Source: an uncultured Collinsella sp. (GTDB lineage Bacteria > Actinomycetota > Coriobacteriia > Coriobacteriales > Coriobacteriaceae). From it: a stretch of 13,515 nt of DNA. Below the pieces are notes generated by a model. That model was given only the letters and a program-made list of their open reading frames with translations. It did not search any database and had not been told where the DNA came from. The stretch spans positions 1 through 13,515 of the forward strand of contig CABUMU010000050.1 in the NCBI GenBank assembly GCA_902492855.1. Reading direction: 5' to 3'. The translations under genes and the position numbers were made by a program. Shown here piece after piece: positions 1 through 7,116 of this stretch; the first letter of the stretch is position 1, and every line of letters begins with the position of its first letter.

Positions 1-42
1 TGGACTGCGGGGTAATGCTGCCGAGTAGGTGGTTGCGGCGCC

Positions 43-819
43 CTATTCGCTCAAGGGACGCAGCGATGCCTCCTCAAAATGGAAGGATCGAAAGCCGTCT
101 TCCGTTTCGATGCACGCGCGACCAAAGCCATCGACCGTTTGAAAGATGCCACGCGCCAGCTCGTCCCCAGCGGGGGAGCGGGCGATAACGTGCTCCCCGA
201 TCCAATTGAGGTGAGCGATATATTCATCGTGGACGGGCGCGAGCGGACCGACGTCTTCTTCCATGGCGTTGAGCAGATCTGCCCACGCGTCCACATCGTT
301 TACGACGGTGTGATAGACCTCCTTGAGTAACACATCGACGGCGGGAACATTCTCGTTGAGGTCCGAGAGGCCAATTGCCGCCAGGCCGCCATCGGGCACC
401 TCTTGGGGCGTGTAGTTCACATTGACGCCAATGCCGCAGACGGCGAAAGGTTTGCCTTCGTTATCGCGTGCGGCCTCGACCAGAATGCCGCCGAGCTTGC
501 GTCCTCGCGCGACCAGGTCGTTGGGCCATTTGAGGCCAATCTCGTTTGCAAGACCCTGCTTTTCGAGCGCCTCGAGCACCGCTAAGCCGCTGATGGCGGC
601 AAGACCAGAGTACTTTGCAGGATTAACGCATGGACGCAGGACAATCGAAAGCAATAGGTTGCCGGCGGTTGAATCCCACTTGTGGCCGCGCCGGCCGCGT
701 CCTGCCGTCTGAGTCCGGGCGGCAAGTCCCGTGCCGTGCGGCTCTCCCTGTTTTCCTGCTTCGAGCAGGTCATCGTTGGTCGATCCGGTTACGTCGACTA
801 TCGTTAAACGAGAATCCAT
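43..819 (-). CDS. birA: Biotin--[acetyl-CoA-carboxylase] ligase (BirA), no DNA-binding domain
   Basis: A 258-residue biotin protein ligase that makes biotinyl-AMP from biotin and ATP and transfers biotin to the lysine of biotin carboxyl carrier proteins. Visible motifs are the biotinyl-AMP loop GRGRRGHKW (residues 40-48), KWPND with the catalytic lysine (97-101), GGILVE and GIGVNV, then a C-terminal beta-rich domain from about residue 210. The protein begins directly with the catalytic domain, so the N-terminal helix-turn-helix of E. coli-type BirA is absent and a repressor role is unlikely. The start is supported by AGGAGG (complement of 831-836), 11 nt before the ATG. It is divergent from the fab/acc operon, whose AccB is its probable substrate. 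Only 42 nt follow its stop in this window and they show no clear terminator. Family assignment is very secure. Confidence 0.96.
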   Translation of the reverse strand: MDSRLTIVDVTGSTNDDLLEAGKQGEPHGTGLAARTQTAGRGRRGHKWDSTAGNLLLSIVLRPCVNPAKYSGLAAISGLAVLEALEKQGLANEIGLKWPNDLVARGRKLGGILVEAARDNEGKPFAVCGIGVNVNYTPQEVPDGGLAAIGLSDLNENVPAVDVLLKEVYHTVVNDVDAWADLLNAMEEDVGPLAPVHDEYIAHLNWIGEHVIARSPAGDELARGIFQTVDGFGRACIETEDGFRSFHFEEASLRPLSE

Positions 820-858
820 AACAGCTGCTACCTCCTAAGTTAATAAGGCAATCGCGCA

Positions 859-882
859 ATGGTGTCGAGAGATAGACACAAT
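859..882. promoter_or_regulatory. Imperfect palindrome in the birA-fabH divergent region
   Basis: The arms are ATGGTGTC (859-866) and GACACAAT (875-882). Seven of eight positions are complementary and 8 nt separate them. It lies 40 nt upstream of the birA start codon, within the likely birA leader or promoter. It could be an operator or a small hairpin. There is no T-run on either side, so it does not look like a terminator. Its role is inference only. Confidence 0.35.
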
Positions 883-913
883 GTGAAGCCTTTGTCGCAT
901 TTGGACAATTTAA

Positions 914-931
914 TGTTAACACGTCAACAAC
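914..931. repeat. 18-bp direct repeat, copy 1, upstream of fabH (candidate operator)
   Basis: This copy reads TGTTAACACGTCAACAAC and matches the copy at 962-979 at 17 of 18 positions; the two starts are 48 bp apart. Within it, GTTAACACGTCAAC is a partial inverted repeat of the form GTTnAC-nn-GTnAAC, the kind of symmetry bound by dimeric repressors. It sits just upstream of a TAAAAT hexamer (935-940) that could be the -10 element of the fab operon. It resembles neither the streptococcal FabT box nor the Bacillus FapR site as I know them. Confidence 0.55.
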
Positions 932-934
932 GAC

Positions 935-940
935 TAAAAT
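935..940 (+). promoter_or_regulatory. Candidate -10 element of the fab operon promoter
   Basis: TAAAAT matches the TATAAT consensus at five of six positions, and transcription would begin near 947. No good -35 hexamer lies at the usual 16-18 bp spacing. A second, weaker candidate is TATCCT at 945-950 with TCAACA (924-929) as -35 at only 15 bp. The precise promoter is therefore uncertain, but the operon promoter should lie between the two direct repeats or overlap the first. Confidence 0.35.
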
Positions 941-961
941 GCGCTATCCTCTCTTGGTCGA

Positions 962-979
962 TGTAAACACGTCAACAAC
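962..979. repeat. 18-bp direct repeat, copy 2, next to the fabH ribosome binding site
   Basis: This copy reads TGTAAACACGTCAACAAC and differs from the copy at 914-931 at one base. It ends 5 nt before the GGAGG (985-989) of fabH, so it would fall in the 5' leader if transcription starts near 947. The inverted symmetry is weaker here (8 of 14 positions) than in copy 1. Confidence 0.55.
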
Positions 980-995
980 TCAAAGGAGGTTAGTG

Positions 996-1955
996 ATGGG
1001 TTTCACGATTCTTGGAACAGGCTCGGCGCTTCCTGAGCGCAGTGTTTCCAATGACGAGCTATCTGAGTTCCTCGATACCTCGGATGAGTGGATTTTTACC
1101 CGCACAGGTATCAAGAGCCGCCGCGTCTGCACCACCGAGTCACTTGACGACCTTGCCGTAGCGGCGAGCGAGCGGGCACTCCAGGTGTCCGGAATCGACG
1201 CGAGCCAGCTGGATCTGATCGTCTGCTCGACGACGACGGGTGACCACCTTGTTCCCGCTGAGGCGTGTGCCGTTGCTGAGCGACTAGGCGCGACGTGCCC
1301 TGCCTTCGATGTCTCGGCGGCTTGTGCCGGCTTCGTATTTGCGCTCGATGTCGCCGAGGGCTATATCGCCCGCAGCCGTGCCGAGCGCGTGCTTGTTGTT
1401 GCTGCCGAGCAGATGACGCGCGCGCTCGACTGGACCGACCGTGCCACCTGCGTGCTTTTTGGCGATGGGGCAGGCGCCGCAGTGATTGAAGCTGGGGGAG
1501 ACAACCCCCTTGCCGTTGAGCTTTCGACGGCGCCCGACGTCGAGACGTTGCGCGTTCCCGGTCTGGTCGGTACCTCGCCGTTTAAGGCTTCCGCAGATAG
1601 CGCGAGCGTGCTGTCCATGAATGGCCGCCGCGTGTTCAAGTTCGGCGTCAACGCCATCTGCGACACGGTCCATAAGCTTGCGATCGATGCGGGCATTTCG
1701 GTCGAAGACATCGATCATTTTGTATTCCATCAGGCTAACGAACGAATCCTGAGCCAGGCGGTCAAGCGCCTGGGCGTGCCGGACGAGCGCGTGGTTCGCA
1801 CGTTGCGCGAGACCGGCAACATTTCGAGCGCATGCATTCCGCTTGCCCTCGACCGGCTGGCAAACGCCGGTGCACTTCACACAGGCGACACCATCGCCTT
1901 GGTTGGATTTGGCGCCGGTCTGGATATAGGTGGCTATCTGCTTCGTTGGAAGTAG
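996..1955 (+). CDS. fabH: Beta-ketoacyl-ACP synthase III (FabH)
   Basis: A 319-residue condensing enzyme that starts fatty acid synthesis by joining an acyl-CoA primer to malonyl-ACP. The Cys-His-Asn triad is present: Cys110 in SAACAGF, His245 in FHQAN and Asn275 in TGNISSA, at almost the same positions as E. coli FabH (112, 244, 274). The C-terminal GFGAGL loop is also present. The reading frame is open back to an ATG at 939, but AAAGGAGGT (982-990) lies 5-6 nt before the ATG at 996 and the extra 19 residues do not look like FabH, so 996 is chosen; the GTG at 993 is too close to the ribosome binding site. First gene of the operon, with 51 nt before acpP. Primer preference (acetyl or branched) cannot be read from the sequence. 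Confidence 0.96.
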   Translation: MGFTILGTGSALPERSVSNDELSEFLDTSDEWIFTRTGIKSRRVCTTESLDDLAVAASERALQVSGIDASQLDLIVCSTTTGDHLVPAEACAVAERLGATCPAFDVSAACAGFVFALDVAEGYIARSRAERVLVVAAEQMTRALDWTDRATCVLFGDGAGAAVIEAGGDNPLAVELSTAPDVETLRVPGLVGTSPFKASADSASVLSMNGRRVFKFGVNAICDTVHKLAIDAGISVEDIDHFVFHQANERILSQAVKRLGVPDERVVRTLRETGNISSACIPLALDRLANAGALHTGDTIALVGFGAGLDIGGYLLRWK

Positions 1956-2006
1956 TCGCACATAGGAAATAAAAACGCCCTAGGGCACAACCAAAGGAGA
2001 ACTACC

Positions 2007-2243
2007 ATGGCAGATCAGAAGACCTTCGAGCGCGTTTGCGACGTTATCCGCGAGACCGCCGGTCTTGACGATGTCGAGATGAAGCCCGAGTCCACGCTCG
2101 AGGAGATTGGTCTCGACAGCCTGGGCACCGTCGAGATCCTCGTTGCCGTCGAGGACGAGTTTGGCATCCAGCTCGATACCGAGGAGAACCCCAAGACGGT
2201 CGGCGAGTTCGCCGATACGGTCGAGGCGGCATTGGAGAAGTAG
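2007..2243 (+). CDS. acpP: Acyl carrier protein
   Basis: A 78-residue acidic acyl carrier protein. The 4'-phosphopantetheine attachment site is Ser38 in GLDSLGTVEI, and the rest follows the four-helix ACP pattern with many Asp and Glu residues. The holo form carries malonyl and growing acyl chains between all Fab enzymes encoded around it. The start follows GGAG (1996-1999) by 7 nt. It sits between fabH and fabK, as in the streptococcal cluster, and only 2 nt separate it from fabK. No phosphopantetheinyl transferase (acpS) is in the window. Confidence 0.97.
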   Translation: MADQKTFERVCDVIRETAGLDDVEMKPESTLEEIGLDSLGTVEILVAVEDEFGIQLDTEENPKTVGEFADTVEAALEK

Positions 2244-2245
2244 AG

Positions 2246-3190
2246 ATGCTCAAGACTCCTCTCTGCGATCTGCTCGGCATCGAAAAGCCCGTGTTCCAGG
2301 GCGGTATGGCCTGGATTGCCGATGCCTCGCTGGCGTCCGCAGTGTCCGAGGCGGGTGGCTTAGGCATCATCGCGGCCATGAACGCCGACGCCAACTGGCT
2401 TCGCGACCAGATTCATGAGCTGCGCGCCAAGACGGATAAGCCCTTTGGCGTCAACGTCATGCTCATGAGCCCGTTTGCCGACGAGGTTGCACAGGTCGTG
2501 ATTGACGAGCGAGTGCCGGTCGTCGTGACGGGCGCCGGCAATCCCGCCAAGTACATGAAGGCGTGGAACGAGGCGGGCATCAAGGTCATCCCGGTCGTTG
2601 CCTCGGTGGCGCTGGCGCGCCTCGTGGCACGTCGTGGAGCCACGGCGGTTGTTGCCGAGGGTACCGAATCGGGCGGCCATATTGGAGAGACCTCGACGAT
2701 GGCACTGGTGCCGCAGGTCGTCGATGCGGTTGACATTCCCGTCGTGGCCGCCGGCGGTATTGCCGACGGCCGCGGCGTGGCGGCCGCCTTTATGCTGGGC
2801 GCCGAAGGCGTGCAAGTGGGTACGCGCTTTCTGGTCGCAGACGAGTGCACCGTCTCGGAGCAGTACAAAGAGATGGTCCTGAAGGCCAACGACACTTCGA
2901 CGCGTGCGACCGGTCGCTCGACGGGACATCCAGTGCGCGCCCTCAAGAGCCCCTTCACCAACGCCTATGCCAAGAGCGAGGGTTCCGGCGCGAGTGCCGA
3001 GGAGCTCGGTGCTATGGGAACCGGTGCGCTGCGTAAGGCCGCCAAGGACGGCAACTACGAAGAGGGTTCGTTTTTGTGTGGACAGATTGCCGGCATGGTC
3101 AACGAGCGCCAGAGCGCACGCGAAATCGTTGACGACCTGGTCGATGGCGCCGAGCACGTCCTGAAGGGTGCGTGCGCATGGGTGGCGTAG
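2246..3190 (+). CDS. fabK: Enoyl-ACP reductase II, FMN-dependent (FabK)
   Basis: A 314-residue TIM-barrel flavoprotein of the FabK / nitronate monooxygenase superfamily. It reduces trans-2-enoyl-ACP, the last step of each elongation cycle. Family signatures are PVFQGGMAWIA near the N-terminus, the glycine-rich stretch SEAGGLGII, ESGGHIGE with the probable catalytic His145 (His144 in S. pneumoniae FabK), and the phosphate-binding AAGGIADGRGVAAAF followed by GVQVGTRFL. Context between acpP and fabD supports FabK rather than a nitronate monooxygenase. The ribosome binding site GGAG (2234-2237) lies inside the end of acpP, which suggests translational coupling. No FabI-type reductase is present in this window. 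Confidence 0.95.
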   Translation: MLKTPLCDLLGIEKPVFQGGMAWIADASLASAVSEAGGLGIIAAMNADANWLRDQIHELRAKTDKPFGVNVMLMSPFADEVAQVVIDERVPVVVTGAGNPAKYMKAWNEAGIKVIPVVASVALARLVARRGATAVVAEGTESGGHIGETSTMALVPQVVDAVDIPVVAAGGIADGRGVAAAFMLGAEGVQVGTRFLVADECTVSEQYKEMVLKANDTSTRATGRSTGHPVRALKSPFTNAYAKSEGSGASAEELGAMGTGALRKAAKDGNYEEGSFLCGQIAGMVNERQSAREIVDDLVDGAEHVLKGACAWVA

Positions 3191-4104
3191 CGTTTTTGTT
3201 TGCCGGCCAGGGTGCCCAGCACCCCGCGATGGGCGTCGACTTGATCGAGACATCGCCGGCGGCTGCCGAGGTGTTCGCCATTGCCGATGAGGTGCGCCCG
3301 GGGACGAGCGAGCAGTGCCGGAGCGCCTCCAAGGAGGAGCTCTCGCAGACCGAGAACACGCAGCCTTGCGTGTTCGTGCACGACTTGGCTGTCGCCGTCG
3401 CCCTGCGCGAGCGCGGCGTGGTGCCTGCCGCCTGTGCGGGATTCTCGCTGGGCGAGGTCGCTGCACTCACCTTTGCGGGGGCATTCGATACGCGAGCGGG
3501 TTTTGAGCTCGTGTGTGAGCGCGCGGCATTGATGGCCACGGCGGCCGAGCGTCACCCCGGCGGCATGCGCGCCGTCATCAAACTTGATGCTGCGCAAGTC
3601 GAGAACCTGGCTGCGCAGGCCGGCGAGGACTGCTGGCCGGTCAACTACAACAGTCCCCAGCAGACGGTTGTGGCCGGAGCGCCCGATGCGCTGCAGGAGC
3701 TCGACGTCCTAGTAAAAGAGGCTGGCGGCCGCGCCATGAAGGTCGCGGTGTCGGGTGCATTTCATAGCCCCTATATGGCCGAGGCGACCTGTGGCCTTGC
3801 CGCATATATTGAGGCCGGTCACGCGCCGTCCCCGTTGCTCATTCCTGTTTTGGCAAACATGACGGCGGCGCCCTATCCGGCGGACCCGCGAGCGGCATCG
3901 GATGTCTTGGCCAACCAGGTGAGCCATGCCGTGCGCTGGGTCGACACGCTGTATGCTCTGCAGGATCAGGGCATCGACACATTTATTGAGGTCGGCCCCG
4001 GCAAAACGCTGTCCGGCCTGGTCAAGCGTACGTTGAGCGACGTTCGTGTGTATTCGTGCGAGACGGCCGAGCAGGTCGCAGCTATTGCCGACGAGCTCGC
4101 ATAG
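3178..4104 (+). CDS. fabD: Malonyl-CoA:ACP transacylase (FabD)
   Basis: A 308-residue transacylase that moves malonyl from CoA to AcpP. It shows GQGAQ at the N-terminus, the nucleophile Ser90 in GFSLGE, the general base His196 in GAFHSPYM and the C-terminal GPGKTLSGL. The residue before the Ser neighbourhood is Phe where E. coli has His (GHSLGE); other bacteria also vary here. The start overlaps the end of fabK by 13 nt. ATG 3178 is preferred over GTG 3172 because GAAGGG (3163-3168) is 9 nt upstream of the ATG but only 3 nt from the GTG. The overlap points to translational coupling with fabK. Confidence 0.95.
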   Translation: MGGVAFLFAGQGAQHPAMGVDLIETSPAAAEVFAIADEVRPGTSEQCRSASKEELSQTENTQPCVFVHDLAVAVALRERGVVPAACAGFSLGEVAALTFAGAFDTRAGFELVCERAALMATAAERHPGGMRAVIKLDAAQVENLAAQAGEDCWPVNYNSPQQTVVAGAPDALQELDVLVKEAGGRAMKVAVSGAFHSPYMAEATCGLAAYIEAGHAPSPLLIPVLANMTAAPYPADPRAASDVLANQVSHAVRWVDTLYALQDQGIDTFIEVGPGKTLSGLVKRTLSDVRVYSCETAEQVAAIADELA

Positions 4105-4134
4105 TCCACAGGGCTGTAACCCGAAAGGAATGAC

Positions 4135-4908
4135 ATGGGCAACTTGAACAATGGCGCGCTCGAGCGCAACGACTCACGTCGCGTGGCACTGGTCACGGGC
4201 GGCTCGCGGGGTATCGGCCGCGCCTGCGCTATCGGTCTGGCGGAGGATGGCTACGATATCGCCGTCGTCTATGCCGGCAGCGTCGATGCGGCGCGCGAGA
4301 CGTGCGACGCCTGCGAGGCGGCTGGCGCCACGGCGCGCTCATATCAATGCGACGTGGCCGACCCCGCTGCCGTCAACGCGTGCGTGGAAGCGGTCCTCAA
4401 CGACTTTGGCTCCATTTGGGCGCTCGTCAACAACGCTGGCATCACCCGCGATGGCCTGCTCATGCGCATGGGCGATGACGCCTTCGATCGCGTGCTCGAT
4501 GTCAATCTTAAAGGAACGTTTAACACGACGCGCGCGCTCACCAAGACCTTTATGCGCCAGCGCGGCGGCTGCGTCGTCAACATGAGCTCGGTCGTGGGCC
4601 TGATGGGCAATGCCGGGCAAGCCAACTACGCTGCCTCCAAGGCGGGCGTGATCGGCCTGACCAAGGCGGTGGCGCGCGAGCTTGCGCCCCGCGGCGTACG
4701 AGTGAACGCGGTTGCCCCCGGGTTTGTCGAGACGGATATGACGGCAAAGCTCTCGGAGAAGGTGCGTACGGTAACCGAGGAGCAGATTCCCCTTAAGCGT
4801 ATGGCGCGCCCCGAGGAGGTGGCCGGCGTAGTGCGCTTTCTGGCGAGTGATGCGGCTGCCTACATTACGGGTGAGGTCGTGCGCGTCGACGGCGGAATGG
4901 CGATGTAG
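4135..4908 (+). CDS. fabG: 3-oxoacyl-ACP reductase (FabG)
   Basis: A 257-residue short-chain dehydrogenase/reductase that reduces 3-ketoacyl-ACP to 3-hydroxyacyl-ACP, normally with NADPH. The Rossmann motif TGGSRGIG is at residues 21-28, NNAG follows in the middle, and the catalytic set is Ser152, Tyr165 and Lys169 (YAASK). The C-terminus ends GEVVRVDGGMAM, typical of FabG. It has roughly nine residues more before the Rossmann motif than E. coli FabG; the start is nevertheless well supported by AAAGGA (4124-4129), 5 nt before the ATG. It lies 30 nt after fabD, in the expected order. Confidence 0.96.
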   Translation: MGNLNNGALERNDSRRVALVTGGSRGIGRACAIGLAEDGYDIAVVYAGSVDAARETCDACEAAGATARSYQCDVADPAAVNACVEAVLNDFGSIWALVNNAGITRDGLLMRMGDDAFDRVLDVNLKGTFNTTRALTKTFMRQRGGCVVNMSSVVGLMGNAGQANYAASKAGVIGLTKAVARELAPRGVRVNAVAPGFVETDMTAKLSEKVRTVTEEQIPLKRMARPEEVAGVVRFLASDAAAYITGEVVRVDGGMAM

Positions 4909-4947
4909 AAACCAGGGCCGAAGAACGGCTTGGATGAGGAGACCATG

Positions 4948-6195
4948 ATGGAACAGAGAGTTGCAATCACCGGTATCGGTGCCGTATCGCCGCTCGGTAA
5001 CACGGCGCTTGCCACCTGGGCGGCCATGTGCGCCGGCACGTGCGGCATCGGCCCGATCACGCACTTCGATACCGATGCGTTTGCCGTTAAGGTGGCGGCC
5101 GAGGTCAAGGGTTTTGACGGCAACGAGTACTTTGGTAAGCGTGACGCCAAGCACCTGGACCCCTGCGTTCAGTTTGCCCTGGCGGCGTCGGACGAGGCTA
5201 TGCACGATGCGGGCTTTGATGTCGAAGGCGCCATCGATCGCGAACGCCTGGGCGTCTACGTGGGTTCAGGCGTGGGCGGCATGCAGACACTTGTCGACAA
5301 CGTCCACACGATCGCCGATCGAGGGCCCCGCCGTGCATCGCCCTATATGATTGCGATGATGATCCCCAATATGGCTTCGGGCAATATCGCAATCCGCCAC
5401 AAGGCAAAGGGCCCGACCCTGCCCGTGGTGACCGCCTGCGCGACCTCGGCCCATGCCGTGGGCGAGGCGTTCCGCGCCATCAAGCATGGCTATGCCGATG
5501 CGATTCTCGCCGGCGGCACCGAGGCTGCCATTATCCCCGATGCCGTTGCGGGCTTTACATCCTGCCGTGCTCTCACCACTAATCCTGACCCGTCGACGGC
5601 TTGCCGCCCGTTTGATGCAGACCGCGACGGCTTTGTGATGGGCGAGGGCGCCTGCGTGCTCGTGCTCGAGAACATGGAACATGCGCAGGCGCGCGGTGCG
5701 CATATTTATGCCGAGGTCGTGGGCTACGGCAACACCGATGATGCCTATCACATCACGAGCCCCGATCCCGAGGCTGCCGGCATTGCCCGTGCGATATCGC
5801 TGGCGGTGGCCGAGGGCGACGTTAAGCCTTCCGAGGGCCTCTACATCAACGCCCACGGCACCTCGACCAAGCTCAACGATTCGTCCGAGACGGCGGGCAT
5901 TAAGCGTGCGCTCGGCGAGGACGCGGCACGCGCCGCGCACGTCTCGTCGACCAAGTCGATGACCGGCCACATGATCGGTGCTACGGGTGCCATCGAGGTC
6001 ATGGCCTGTGCCATGGCGCTCGAGCAAGGCGTGGTGCCCCCGACCATTAACTACCACACGCCCGATCCCGCCTGCGATCTTGATTACACGCCTAATCGAG
6101 CGGTTCGCGCCGACCTCACCTGGGCGCTTTCGACCAACCTGGGCTTTGGTGGACACAATGCCGCCATCGCACTGCGTAGATATGCAAGGAGCTAG
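4948..6195 (+). CDS. fabF: Beta-ketoacyl-ACP synthase II (FabF)
   Basis: A 415-residue elongating condensing enzyme that adds two carbons from malonyl-ACP to acyl-ACP. The catalytic residues fall almost exactly where they do in E. coli FabF: Cys164 (VTACATSAH), His303 (NAHGTSTKLND), Lys336 and His341 (KSMTGHMIGATG). The end motif TNLGFGGHNAAI is also present. The frame opens with a TTG at 4930 and has ATGs at 4945 and 4948; GAGGAG (4936-4941) is 6 nt before 4948, so that start is chosen, with 4945 possible. It lies 39 nt after fabG and 3 nt before accB. It is the only elongating KAS here, so it presumably handles all chain lengths. Confidence 0.96.
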   Translation: MEQRVAITGIGAVSPLGNTALATWAAMCAGTCGIGPITHFDTDAFAVKVAAEVKGFDGNEYFGKRDAKHLDPCVQFALAASDEAMHDAGFDVEGAIDRERLGVYVGSGVGGMQTLVDNVHTIADRGPRRASPYMIAMMIPNMASGNIAIRHKAKGPTLPVVTACATSAHAVGEAFRAIKHGYADAILAGGTEAAIIPDAVAGFTSCRALTTNPDPSTACRPFDADRDGFVMGEGACVLVLENMEHAQARGAHIYAEVVGYGNTDDAYHITSPDPEAAGIARAISLAVAEGDVKPSEGLYINAHGTSTKLNDSSETAGIKRALGEDAARAAHVSSTKSMTGHMIGATGAIEVMACAMALEQGVVPPTINYHTPDPACDLDYTPNRAVRADLTWALSTNLGFGGHNAAIALRRYARS

Positions 6196-6198
6196 AGC

Positions 6199-6675
6199 AT
6201 GGATTCCAAAAGACTTGCCGAGATAGCCGATGTGATGGAGGACCGCGGCCTCACGCGCGTGCGCGTTGAGGAGCCCGATGGCACCGCGGTCGAACTCGAG
6301 CGCGCGAGCGCCGCACAGCCGGTTGCCGTGCCCATGCCTATGCCGGGTGCAGTAACTGCTCCGGCGGTGGCCCCTGTCGCCATGCCTGCCGCCGCACCGG
6401 AGCCCGTCGCGCAGGCGCCTGCCGCTGCACCGGAGCCCAAGGGCACCGAGGTGACTGCTCCCATGGTCGGCGTTTTCTATGCTGCCCCGGCGCCGGGCGA
6501 CGAACCGTTTGTGCACGTGGGCTCCAAGGTCAAAGCCGGCGAGACTCTCTGCATCATCGAGGCCATGAAGGTTCTCAACGAGGTGACGGCAGAGGCGGAT
6601 GGCGAGGTGCTCGAGATTTGCGTGGCCGATGGCGACCTCGTGGAGTTTGGAAGCTGCCTCATGAGAATCGGATAG
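6199..6675 (+). CDS. accB: Biotin carboxyl carrier protein of acetyl-CoA carboxylase (AccB)
   Basis: A 158-residue carrier subunit. An N-terminal region (about 1-33) is followed by a flexible Ala/Pro/Val/Met-rich linker (about 34-80) and a C-terminal biotinyl domain (about 82-158). The biotin-accepting residue is Lys124 in EAMKVLNE; the residue after Lys is Val, where many homologues have Leu or Met. The linker carries a near-exact 33-nt-spaced duplication. AAGGAG (6186-6191) is 7 nt upstream of the start and the gene begins 3 nt after the fabF stop. BirA, encoded divergently at the operon head, should biotinylate it, AccC carboxylates the biotin, and AccDA uses it. Confidence 0.96.
   Translation: MDSKRLAEIADVMEDRGLTRVRVEEPDGTAVELERASAAQPVAVPMPMPGAVTAPAVAPVAMPAAAPEPVAQAPAAAPEPKGTEVTAPMVGVFYAAPAPGDEPFVHVGSKVKAGETLCIIEAMKVLNEVTAEADGEVLEICVADGDLVEFGSCLMRIG
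6385..6438 (+). repeat. Direct repeat in the accB linker
   Basis: Two 21-nt units (6385-6405 and 6418-6438) differ at one base and begin 33 nt apart, exactly 11 codons. Each encodes PAAAPEP. They lie in the flexible linker between the N-terminal part and the biotinyl domain. Replication slippage between them would change linker length without shifting the frame. Confidence 0.8.
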
Positions 6676-6684
6676 GTGATATCC

Positions 6685-7107
6685 ATGAACAAAGAAGAGC
6701 TTAAAGAACTGTTACCGCATCGCGAGCCGATGCTTTTGCTCGACGAAGCCGAGCTGGTGGGCGACGAGGCCCACGGCAAGATCACGATTACGGGCGACGA
6801 GTACTTTTTGCAGGGGCATTTTCCGGGAAACCCGGTGGTCCCCGGCGTGATCCAGTGCGAGATGCTCGCCCAGAACTGCTGCGTGCTGCTGATGGGCGAT
6901 GAGGAAGCGCGCGGTGCGACACCGTTCTATACGAGCCTGGACAAGGTGCGCTTTAAGCGTCCAGTACGCCCGGGCGACACGGTGGACCTGGTGTGCTCTA
7001 TCACGCGTGCGCGCGGGCCGTTCCGCTTTGCGACGGGTACCGCGAGCGTCAACGGTGAGGTTTGCTGCCGCGCCGATATGTCTTTTGCACTCATGCACGA
7101 AAGTTAA
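6685..7107 (+). CDS. fabZ: 3-hydroxyacyl-ACP dehydratase (FabZ)
   Basis: A 140-residue hot-dog-fold dehydratase that converts 3-hydroxyacyl-ACP to trans-2-enoyl-ACP. The N-terminal LLPHREPMLLLD and the active-site helix GHFPGNPVVPGVIQCEML are diagnostic; the catalytic pair is His45 and Glu59, with the same 14-residue separation as in E. coli FabZ. The frame opens with a GTG at 6676, but AGGTGAT (6674-6680), a match to the 16S anti-Shine-Dalgarno complement, sits 4 nt before ATG 6685, so the ATG is chosen. The gene lies between accB and accC, a placement shared with streptococci. No FabA or FabM is present, so any unsaturated fatty acid synthesis needs a gene elsewhere. Confidence 0.95.
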   Translation: MNKEELKELLPHREPMLLLDEAELVGDEAHGKITITGDEYFLQGHFPGNPVVPGVIQCEMLAQNCCVLLMGDEEARGATPFYTSLDKVRFKRPVRPGDTVDLVCSITRARGPFRFATGTASVNGEVCCRADMSFALMHES

Positions 7108-7116
7108 GGAAGGCTC

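Noticed and set aside
1..42. Possible terminator or neighbouring gene after birA
   Set aside because: Only 42 nt are available, with no stem followed by a T-run and no convincing coding start on either strand.
939..995. Upstream ATG that would extend FabH by 19 residues
   Set aside because: No ribosome binding site precedes it, the extra residues are not FabH-like, and the region contains the direct repeat; AAAGGAGGT fits the ATG at 996.
820..995. CRISPR-like array suggested by repeated sequence before fabH
   Set aside because: There are only two copies, 18 bp long, with a 30-bp gap and no cas genes; an operator pair explains them better.
3439..3456. GFSLGE in place of GHSLGE in FabD as a sign of altered activity
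   Set aside because: The position before the nucleophile serine varies in bacterial FabD proteins, and Ser90 and His196 are both intact.
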